A stretch of 64,000 bases of DNA from Trebonia sp963822615. Its GTDB lineage: Bacteria > Actinomycetota > Actinomycetes > Streptosporangiales > Streptosporangiaceae. Location of the stretch: NCBI GenBank assembly GCA_963822615.1, contig CAWGIM010000006.1, positions 310,001-374,000 of the forward strand, in the 5' to 3' direction. How positions within the stretch are numbered: the stretch's first letter is position 1; each line of letters opens with the position of its first letter. Made by a program: the position numbers and the translations under genes. The notes beneath the pieces are model-generated. The model saw only the letters and a list, made by a program, of their open reading frames with translations. It was not told the DNA's origin and did no database searches. Shown here in pieces: positions 52,802-59,338 of the stretch.

Positions 52802-53850
52802 GCGCCGAGTTCCCCAGCAGCCCGCTCGCGACGAAGGAGGGATGGAACGCGTTCGTGTCCGGCTCCTCGCTGCCAGAGCCGCCCCGGCTCCTAGCCGCGG
52901 CCGACCTGGAGCGCCTGGAGCCGGACGAGCGGGAGCTCTACGACTGCGCCCGCCAGGACTACCACAGCGAGCTGACCCTGGTCGCCACCCCCGACATCGT
53001 CAAGATCACCAGGGCGGGGCAGCGGCTGGTCACCAGCAACCGGGGCAAGCAGCTCGGCCGCAAGGGGCTGATGGTGTCCGGGGCGTCCGGCACCGGCAAG
53101 TCGACGTCCATCACCCAGCTCGGGAAGATCCACCAGGTCGACGTCGAGCGGCGGGCGCCCCGCGGCACCGGCCGCATCCCGGTGGTCTACATCATCGTCC
53201 CGCCGGACGCCACCCCGAAGAACCTCGCCATCGAGATCGCGGCGTTCCTCGGCCTGCCCTACAGCAGCCACGAGAACCCGCACTTCATCACCCACTCCGT
53301 CGCCAGCGTGCTGCGCAAGGTCGGCTGCAGCATGATCCTGGTCGACGAGGTCCACCGGCTGGACCTGCGCACCCGCAAGGGAGCCGCCGCGTCTGACGAG
53401 CTGAAGTACCTCTTCGACTCCGTCAGCGCCACGTTCGTCTACGCGGGCCTGGACCTGGCCGAGAACGGCATGTTCACCGGCACCCGAGGCCGGCAGCTCG
53501 CCAGCCGGTTCATCACCCTGGACACCACCGCGTTCGGCTACGCCACCGACAAGGAGAAGGCCGACTGGCGGATGCTGGTCGCCACCCTGGAGGCCGCTCT
53601 GCGGCTGCACCGCCACAAGCCCGGAGCTCTGGTGAAGGACGCCGCCTACCTGCACCAGCGCACCGGCGGCATGATCGGCAGCCTCGACCAGCTCATCCAC
53701 GACGCCGCCAACGAGGCCATCGCCGACGGCACCGAGAAGGTCACCCGCGAGCACCTGGCCGCGATCACCCTCGACACCGCCGCCGAGCAGCAGTACCGCC
53801 CGCACCCGGCCCGCCAGGCCGCGACGGCAGGACGGAGGGCCGGCCCGTGA
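52798..53850 (+). CDS. tnsC: TnsC-like AAA+ ATPase (transposition regulator)
   Basis: AAA+ protein of 350 residues that links target selection (TniQ) to the transposase. Walker A MVSGASGTGKSTSITQLGK (about 95-113), IIVPPDATPKNLAIEIAAFL, Walker B SMILVDEVHRLDLRTRKG (about 178), sensor region VSATFVYAGLDLAENGMF and the C-terminal lid HQRTGGMIGSLDQLIHDAAN. Length and motifs fit the Tn7/Tn5053 TnsC/TniB group. GTG at 52798 overlaps the tnsB stop and its own stop overlaps the tniQ start (GTGA), so the operon is translationally coupled. Confidence 0.9.
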   Translation: MSAEFPSSPLATKEGWNAFVSGSSLPEPPRLLAAADLERLEPDERELYDCARQDYHSELTLVATPDIVKITRAGQRLVTSNRGKQLGRKGLMVSGASGTGKSTSITQLGKIHQVDVERRAPRGTGRIPVVYIIVPPDATPKNLAIEIAAFLGLPYSSHENPHFITHSVASVLRKVGCSMILVDEVHRLDLRTRKGAAASDELKYLFDSVSATFVYAGLDLAENGMFTGTRGRQLASRFITLDTTAFGYATDKEKADWRMLVATLEAALRLHRHKPGALVKDAAYLHQRTGGMIGSLDQLIHDAANEAIADGTEKVTREHLAAITLDTAAEQQYRPHPARQAATAGRRAGP

Positions 53851-54756
53851 GAGTCTGGCACCTGCCGGCCCGCCGGCTGCCCGTGAGCGTCCGGCCGATC
53901 GCCGGCGAGACCATCCCCTCCTACGCCTGCCGCCTCGGTGCCGCCAACGACCTGCCCGGCACCACGATGCTGCGCGCGCTGGGAGACTTCAACGGGAAAG
54001 GCAGCGGAACGCAGCTGCTGACCGGATTCGAGGCCCAGCCCAACGAGTTCGCCGCCGCCCGCCTCGAGGAATACACCGGCAGGCCCAGGGACCGCCTCGC
54101 CCGCGTGCTGCCCGGCCTGCAAGATCCCTGTTTCGGCAAGCCGCTGCCAGCAGACCGGCCGGCCCTCTCCTTCCACGCCATGCGCACCCGGTCCGCCTGC
54201 CGCCGCTGCCAGCTGGCCTCATCAGGCCCGGCCGGGCCCGACGCCCAGATACGGCCCGGCTGGACGCCCCTCGTCTGCCACCGCCACCGGCGCTGGCTCG
54301 GCCGCGACCACGAGCTGGCAGCACGACCTGTCCGCGGCGCCCGACATCCTCGCTGCCAGCCGCCGCCTCGCCAGGTCCTGGCCCGCAGCGGCGACCGCCC
54401 CTGGGCATGGAAAGAGTTCACCCGCGCCTGGGAACTCACCCGCCGCCAGCCGAGTACGCCATGAAGTACATGCCAGCCCAGGACAGCGATGGCACGACCG
54501 GGCCGCCGCCTTCGGCATCCCGGTGTTCACCGGCAGCGGCACCACGACCACCGCGTCCGCGATCGTCGCCTTCCCCGAGGCAGTGGCCCTCACCGCGATC
54601 ATCACCGACCTCGGCATCCGCCGCCACGCCGCCCTGAACTGGGATGCCTCGGCGCTTTACCAGCGGATCGGCGCGTCCCTCGGCGAGAGCCCGCGGCCGG
54701 GCTGGACCTACAACGACCCGGCGCCAGGTGGGCCCACGCGCCTACGACAAGTTTGA
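53847..54756 (+). pseudogene. tniQ: TniQ (TnsD-type target selector), frameshifted
   Basis: TniQ-family protein that recruits TnsC to the target. The N-terminal part is intact for about 155 residues: LPVSVRPIAGETIPSYACRL, AANDLPGTTMLRALGDF, the zinc half CRRCQLASSG and CHRHRRWLG. Downstream pieces of the family alternate between two frames: DLSAAPDILAASRRLAR (about 54325-54375, frame +1), RSGDRPWAWKEFTRAWELTR (frame of the start), then AAAFGIPVF and ALTAIITDLGIRRHAALNWD (54490-54650, frame +1, ends 54756). The first frame stops at 54464. At least three shifts are needed, so the gene is decayed or the sequence contains errors. Without TniQ, targeted transposition would fail. Confidence 0.75.
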
Positions 54757-54838
54757 GCGCATCCGCAGGCAGTCCTGGGGCAGGCGCCCGCTCCCTTCCC
54801 GAGCTCTTCAGGTGAGCCTGCACGCCGGGGTCTCGGAC

Positions 54839-54938
54839 CCGAAAACCGACACGTCAACTGAGAAGGCCCGGCCCGCAACACCCGGCATCTAGGTGTCGGA
54901 TCAAGGTCAGCTACACTACGGCCCGACAGATAAGAGAA
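54839..54938 (-). repeat. Right-end sites of the Tn7-like element
   Basis: On the minus strand TTCTCAGTTGACGTGTCGG (54846-54864), followed by TTTTCGG, matches the first left site plus its flank at 24 of 26 bases. A shortened site TTCTCTTATCTGTCGG (54923-54938) lies at the edge and shares its first three bases with the direct repeat. A weak plus-strand match (GCATCTAGGTGTCGG, 54885-54899) lies between. Confidence 0.7.
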
Positions 54939-54950
54939 CGTGACGGGGAG
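54936..54950. repeat. 15-bp direct repeat, right copy
   Basis: GAACGTGACGGGGAG, identical to 47911-47925. Marks the right border of the Tn7-like element. Confidence 0.6.
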
Positions 54951-55046
54951 GCGACGAGCCGGGCGCGGGCAGCGGGACCAGCGGCCGCTCAGCCGCGACG
55001 GCTGAGCCGGAACGCCGGTTATGCTCGACCGGGTGAGCGATGCGGC

Positions 55047-55658
55047 ATGAGTGATACAGACGCGGTTGACCGGCCGGTACTGGCCGGACGGCTGGCCGGT
55101 TTCCCCCGGGTGGCGGCGGCGAGGCCGGAACTGCGGCAGTCGGCGGTGGCGGTGTGCGTCACCGAGCACAACGGGAGCCCGGCCCTGCTGCTCACCCGCC
55201 GGGCGCCCCGGCTGCGGGCGCACGCCGGCCAGTGGGCGCTGCCCGGCGGCCGCCGGGAGCCCGGGGAGACCCCGGCCCAGGGCGCGCTGCGCGAGCTGGC
55301 GGAAGAGGTGGGGCTTACCCTCTCCCCCGACGCCGTGCTCGGGCTGCTTGACGACTACGTGACCCGGTCCGGCTACGTGATGACCCCGGTGGTCTGCTGG
55401 GCCGGCCCGGTGGGCGAGCTGACCGGGGCGGAGGCGGAGGTCGCGGCGGTGCACCAGATACCGCTGGCCGACCTCGACGTCGAGCCGCGGTTCATCGCCA
55501 TCCCCGAGTCGGACGCCCCGGTCATCCAGCTGCCGCTGCTCGGCCGGTACCTGCACGCGCCGACCGGGGCGATCGTGTACCAGTTCTGCCGGCTCGCCTG
55601 CCACGGCGAGGTGCACCGGGTCGCCCACTACGAGCAGCCGGTGTTCGCCTGGCGCTAG
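55047..55658 (+). CDS. NUDIX hydrolase (CoA-pyrophosphatase-like)
   Basis: 203-residue pyrophosphohydrolase. Nudix box GGRREPGETPAQGALRELAE EVGL (read continuously; pattern GX5EX7REUXEEXGU), preceded by LLTRRAPRLRAHAGQWALPG, which is typical of the CoA/NADH pyrophosphatase branch. The ending QFCRLACHGEVHRVAHYEQP is conserved in actinobacteria. ATG at 55047; GGTGAGCG lies upstream. It is the first gene to the right of the transposon. Substrate likely CoA or a nucleotide diphosphate derivative, not proven. Confidence 0.87.
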   Translation: MSDTDAVDRPVLAGRLAGFPRVAAARPELRQSAVAVCVTEHNGSPALLLTRRAPRLRAHAGQWALPGGRREPGETPAQGALRELAEEVGLTLSPDAVLGLLDDYVTRSGYVMTPVVCWAGPVGELTGAEAEVAAVHQIPLADLDVEPRFIAIPESDAPVIQLPLLGRYLHAPTGAIVYQFCRLACHGEVHRVAHYEQPVFAWR

Positions 55659-55688
55659 GCCGGGACGGACGCGGCGGTAAGGTGCACG

Positions 55689-56792
55689 GTGCCACCGGCC
55701 ACCAAGGCCACCAAGGCCACCAGTAGGGTGCTCTACCTGCGCACCTTCCGCGGCAGCCGATCAGACAACGACATGGTGGCGGCGGTCGCGGAGGTGCTTC
55801 GCGGGCTGGCGCAACTGATCGTCATCGGCCCGGCCGACGCCGAGGTGGCGCTGAGGCGCGACTGGGCGAGACGCTACGGCGACGCCGACCCCGGTGACCG
55901 CCTCGACTACGTCGTCAGCAGCGGCGAAAGCTGGCGGACGGACGTTCACTGGCAGATCAGCCGGGCCGACTGCGTTCTCTTCTATCTGTCGGCCAAGCGC
56001 GGCCGGTTCCGCCTGCACCGGCCGACCAGGCACCGGGACTACTCCGACTTCTACGCGACCCCGCTACGCCGGCGGCTCTTCCGGGGACGGCCTGCTGCGG
56101 GAAATCATCTATCTGCGCCGCCTGGGCAAGCTCGAGCAGACGGTCCTGCTGTGCGACCGCAGGGACCTGGGCTCGGTCGGTCGGGCGATCAGCTCCCCGG
56201 TGATCGGTGCCGACGGGAGCCCGCAGGCCTAAGGGTACGTCTTCCGGATCAAGCGCGGCCGGCTGCATGCCCTCACCCCGCGCGTCTCGCCGCTCGACCG
56301 GCAGCTGGTAAGCCTGCAGCGGGCCCACGGCATCGTCCCGTTCGACCCGGGCAGGCTGGAGTGGCCCCGAGCGCAGGCGGAGTTCGCCGGCTACCTCGGC
56401 CACGCCGTACGCGCGGTGCTGGCCAGGGAGCGGCGACGCAGGCCGGGGCCGCGGACGGCCGCCCGGCGCCCCCGGACGTCGTGCTCGGCACTTCCGAGCA
56501 ACCGCGGCGGCTGCCACCGGACGGGGCGAAGAAGATCATCCAGTTCACCAAGGTCGAGGATCTCTGCTACATCCCAACGCGGGAGCTGCACGACGTCTCG
56601 AACACGGAGGCGGCCGGGCGGCTATCGCCGGGGCGGGTCGAGGACGGCTGCCCGGCCTGCCGCGCGCCGTTCGCGAGCCTGTTCTTCTTCGTTCGCGGCT
56701 TGCACCGGACCGCCGGGGACACGGTCCACGCGCGCTGCCAGGAATGCTTCGAGCCGATGTTCATCGACGGCGACGGGCTGTGCTGGTACTAG
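55689..56792 (+). pseudogene. Decayed gene, possible TIR/SLOG-like domain plus zinc-ribbon end
   Basis: One protein appears spread over two frames with a stop. Frame of 55689: SRVLYLRTFRGSRSDNDMVA, LIVIGPADAEVALRRDW, VHWQISRADCVLFYLSAKRG. From about 56085 the other frame continues DGLLREIIYLRRLGKLEQTV, LLCDRRDLGSVGRAISSPVI, a TAA at 56230, then GYVFRIKRGRLHALTPRVSP. From about 56450 the first frame returns: KKIIQFTKVEDLCYIPTREL and a zinc-ribbon-like end with CPAC and CQEC pairs. The beta-strand/ISxADxVLFxxS pattern resembles TIR-like or other Rossmann nucleotide-sensing domains, but the family is not identified. Two frame changes and a stop make it a pseudogene unless the sequence is wrong. 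Confidence 0.55.
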
Positions 56793-56825
56793 CTGAGCCC
56801 CCGCTGACAGGATAGGTCGGCCAGC

Positions 56826-57659
56826 ATGCCGGAACTGCCCGAGGTGGAGTCGGCCCGGGCGGTGATCGAGCGCCGCGGGCTGCGGCGGCCCATCGTGGAC
56901 GTCGACGACTCCGACACGTTCGTCTGCCGCCCGCACCAGCCGGGCGAGATCCGCGACGCGCTGCTCGGCGGCGAGCTGGTCAGCGCGCAGCGGCGGGGCA
57001 AGAGCATGTGGTGCGTCACCTCACCGGACGCCGGCCCCGGGACGGGAGAGATCACCCTGGGCATTCACCTGGGCATGTCGGGCAAGATCGTGATCGCCGA
57101 CGCGGACGGGACCGAGGTCGACGGCGGCGACTACTGGGAGGGCCGCCGCCAGTCCGGCGACTACCGCTGGGCGCGGTTCACCCTCACCTTCGCCGACGGC
57201 GGCCGGCTGCTGCTGGTGGACCCGCGGCGGCTCGGCCGGGTCCGGCTCAACCCGCCGGTCGAGCGGCTCGGGCCGGACGCCGAGCTGATCACCCCCGCCC
57301 AGTTCCGGGCGGTGCTGGCGGGCAGCAGCGCGCCGGTCAAGGCGCGGCTGATGGACCAGCACCGGATCGCGGGTATCGGCAACCTGCTGGCGGACGAGAT
57401 CCTGTGGCGCGCCCGGCTGCACCCGGCCCGCCAGGCCGGCGGCCTGAGCGCGGCCGAGCAGGCCCGGCTGCTGCGGGCCACCCGCGGCGCGATCAGGGAG
57501 TCGCTGCGCGACGGGGGCGTGCACACGCTGACGATCATCCCCTACCGGCGCCGGGGGGCCAGCTGCCCGCGCGACCACGCGCCCATGCGGACCGCCGCGG
57601 TCGGCGGGCGCACCACCTGGTGGTGCTCGGCCGAGCAGGTGCTTTCCGGCCCGTCGTGA
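56826..57659 (+). CDS. DNA-formamidopyrimidine glycosylase-like protein (Fpg/MutM type, degenerate zinc finger)
   Basis: Removes oxidised bases and nicks abasic sites. 277 residues: MPELPEVESARAVIERRGLR (Pro-2 nucleophile, Glu-3), RRGKSMWCVT (Lys), LGIHLGMSGKIVIADADGTE, and the helix-two-turn-helix DQHRIAGIGNLLADEILWRA. The normal C-terminal zinc finger (CPxC...CxxC) reads CPRDHAPMRTAAV and WWCSAEQ, keeping two cysteines but not the second of each pair. Zinc-poor relatives exist in mycobacteria (Fpg2) and may have altered damage specificity. ATG at 56826. Converges on the TetR gene (15 bases). The main MutM of the organism is probably elsewhere. Confidence 0.85.
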   Translation: MPELPEVESARAVIERRGLRRPIVDVDDSDTFVCRPHQPGEIRDALLGGELVSAQRRGKSMWCVTSPDAGPGTGEITLGIHLGMSGKIVIADADGTEVDGGDYWEGRRQSGDYRWARFTLTFADGGRLLLVDPRRLGRVRLNPPVERLGPDAELITPAQFRAVLAGSSAPVKARLMDQHRIAGIGNLLADEILWRARLHPARQAGGLSAAEQARLLRATRGAIRESLRDGGVHTLTIIPYRRRGASCPRDHAPMRTAAVGGRTTWWCSAEQVLSGPS

Positions 57660-57674
57660 GCCAGCCGCACCAGC

Positions 57675-58286
57675 TCACGGCCGCTGCGGCCCGCAAACGG
57701 CGGCGAGCAGGTCATCAGCCAGGGCGGCCGTCACCGGCAGGCGGGTGAGCAGCCGGTAGACCACCGCCCCGATGAGCGCCTGGGCGAGCAGGGCGGCGGC
57801 GGGAGAGCCGTCGGGGAGCTGCCCGGCCCGGCTGGCGGCGGACAAGCGGGCCGCCAGGGTCGCCTCGGCGACCGCGGTGACGTGCTGGTACATCCGCTCG
57901 GCGACCTCTTCGCTCTCGGCCGCGGCGGCCGCCGCGGCCCGCATCAGCAGCGCGGTCCGCGGCTGGCCGGCGTTGCCCGCGAACGCCCGCAGCCAGTTAC
58001 GCAGGTCGAGCTGGACGTCACCGGTGTCTGGCACCTCCCCCAGGTCGGCCAGCAGGTAGCCGCCGAGGATGCAGTCGGCCACCAGCGCGCTCTTGGCCGG
58101 GTACCAGCGGTACACGGTCTGCTTGCCCGCGCCCGCCGCGGCCGCGATCCGGTCGACCGACAGCTTGTCGTAGCCGCTGGCGATAAGCTCGTCGCGGGTG
58201 GCGCGCAGGATGGCCGCGCGGGCCGCCTCGCTTCGGGTCCTGCCCCGGCGGGTGTGCTGCACGGTGACAGAGTATGCTCCCGGCAT
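57675..58286 (-). CDS. TetR-family regulator
   Basis: About 203 residues. N-terminal helix-turn-helix: RTRSEAARAAILRATRDELI, ASGYDKLSVDRIAAAAGAGK, QTVYRWYPAKSALVADC; C-terminal TetR-C ligand domain (LLMRAAAAAAAESEEVAERM onward). ATG at 58286 (MPGAYSVTVQHTRRG) or GTG at 58262; the longer frame to 58625 is unlike the family. It is divergent from the mycofactocin-type SDR gene with a perfect dyad between them at 58290-58306, so it probably represses both. Ligand unknown. Confidence 0.88.
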   Translation of the reverse strand: MPGAYSVTVQHTRRGRTRSEAARAAILRATRDELIASGYDKLSVDRIAAAAGAGKQTVYRWYPAKSALVADCILGGYLLADLGEVPDTGDVQLDLRNWLRAFAGNAGQPRTALLMRAAAAAAAESEEVAERMYQHVTAVAEATLAARLSAASRAGQLPDGSPAAALLAQALIGAVVYRLLTRLPVTAALADDLLAAVCGPQRP

Positions 58287-58289
58287 ATA

Positions 58290-58306
58290 CGAGACAAAAG
58301 GTCTCG
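58290..58306. promoter_or_regulatory. TetR operator candidate
   Basis: CGAGAC-AAAAG-GTCTCG, a perfect 6-bp dyad, lies 4 bases from the TetR ATG and 20 bases before the SDR gene. Placed to control both divergent genes. Confidence 0.6.
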
Positions 58307-58325
58307 CTATTGAGAGGGGCGCGCT

Positions 58326-59195
58326 GTGCCTGGACGCATGCAGGGTCGCATGGAGGGAAAGGTCGCGCTGGTCACCGGGGCCGCCCGCGGGCAGGGGCGG
58401 AGCCACGCGGTACGGCTGGCGGAGGAAGGCGCGGACATCATCGCGGTGGACGTGTGCGCGCAGATCGCCTCGGTGCCGTACCCGATGGCGACCGAGGCGG
58501 ACCTGGCGGAGACCGCCCGGCTGGTGGAAGCGCTCGACCGGCGGGTGGTCACCCAGGTGGCCGACGTGCGTGACCGGGGGCCGCTGGCGGCCGCGGTGAC
58601 GGCGGGCGTGGCCGAGCTGGGGCACCTGGACGCGGTGGTGGCCAACGCCGGGATCATCTCGCTCGGCAAGGACCTGCCGCCGGTCGCCTTCATCGACGCG
58701 GTGTCGGTCGACCTGGTCGGGGTGATCAACACCGTCGAGGCGGCGCTACCGCACCTGGGGTCGGGCGGGTCGATCGTCTGCACCGGCTCGATGGCCGCGC
58801 TTTTCCCCGGCGGGGCCGGCGCCACGCCCGGGCCGGCCGGGTACAGCCACGCCAAGCGCGGGGTGGCCAGGTTCGTCCATGACCTGGCGCAGGTGCTCGC
58901 CCCGCACAACATCCGGGTCAACGCGGTGCACCCCGGCAACATCAACACCGACATGCTGCAGAACGAGGCGATGTACCGCCAGTTCCGGCCCGACCTGGAG
59001 AACCCGACCCGGGAGGACGCCGAGAGTGGCTTCGGCTCCATGCACAAGCTGCCGGTGAACACCCTCGACCCGGTCGACATCAGCGAGGCCGTGCTCTACC
59101 TGGCCTCAGACGCCGCCCGGTGGGTCACCGGCCAGCAGCTACGGGTGGACGCGGGGGCCCTGCTGCCGCACCTGACCGCGGGCGTACCCGGCTAA
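58326..59195 (+). CDS. Mycofactocin-coupled SDR
   Basis: NAD-dependent oxidoreductase of about 285 residues. The N-terminal ALVTGAARGQGRSHAVRLAE and EGADIIAVDVC are diagnostic of the mycofactocin-coupled SDR family, with the inserted segment QIASVPYPMATEADLAETAR. Further: LDAVVANAGIISLGKDLPP, CTGSMAALFPGGAGATPGPA, catalytic YSHAKRGVARFVHD, VHPGNINTDML and ASDAARWVTGQQLRVDAGAL. The bound NAD is thought to be recycled by mycofactocin rather than exchanged. GTG at 58326 or ATG at 58338. Controlled probably by the divergent TetR protein. Confidence 0.9.
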   Translation: MPGRMQGRMEGKVALVTGAARGQGRSHAVRLAEEGADIIAVDVCAQIASVPYPMATEADLAETARLVEALDRRVVTQVADVRDRGPLAAAVTAGVAELGHLDAVVANAGIISLGKDLPPVAFIDAVSVDLVGVINTVEAALPHLGSGGSIVCTGSMAALFPGGAGATPGPAGYSHAKRGVARFVHDLAQVLAPHNIRVNAVHPGNINTDMLQNEAMYRQFRPDLENPTREDAESGFGSMHKLPVNTLDPVDISEAVLYLASDAARWVTGQQLRVDAGALLPHLTAGVPG

Positions 59196-59338
59196 ATCGC
59201 CGCGGCGGCGGGCCGCCGGAGCGTACCTTTGACTGGCACGCTCTCGCAAATTCCCGCATGACAAGACAACCTAACGTCGCTACCAGGCGTCATACGGGTG
59301 ATCAAACCCCAGTACCTGGCTCGGCAAGGAGTTCTTCC

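Larger units (their letters stand above)
47926..54935. mobile_element. Tn7-like transposon (tnsA-tnsB-tnsC-tniQ, two cargo genes)
   Basis: About 7.0 kb between 15-bp direct repeats. The left end starts TGTCAG and carries three 19-bp sites (47932, 47951, 47983). The right end carries an inverted site at 54846-54864 and a shortened site at 54923-54938. The 26 bases from the first left site match the right site at 24 positions, so the ends are a true inverted pair. Inside, on the plus strand, are an SDR, a P-loop kinase, then tnsA, tnsB, tnsC and tniQ with overlapping ends. No Cas gene, tnsD or tnsE is present. Insertion appears to have separated the amino-sugar operon promoter from the NUDIX gene. 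The exact outer bases are inferred. tniQ and tnsB carry frameshifts, so activity is doubtful. Confidence 0.75.

Noticed and set aside
50706..53396. 896-residue TnsB-TnsC fusion
   Set aside because: After about 52640 the frame is Arg/Pro/Ala-rich and antiphase to the clear TnsC Walker motifs; a frame change within tnsB explains it.
47926..54935. CRISPR-associated transposon
   Set aside because: No cas gene or CRISPR repeat array is inside or beside the element.
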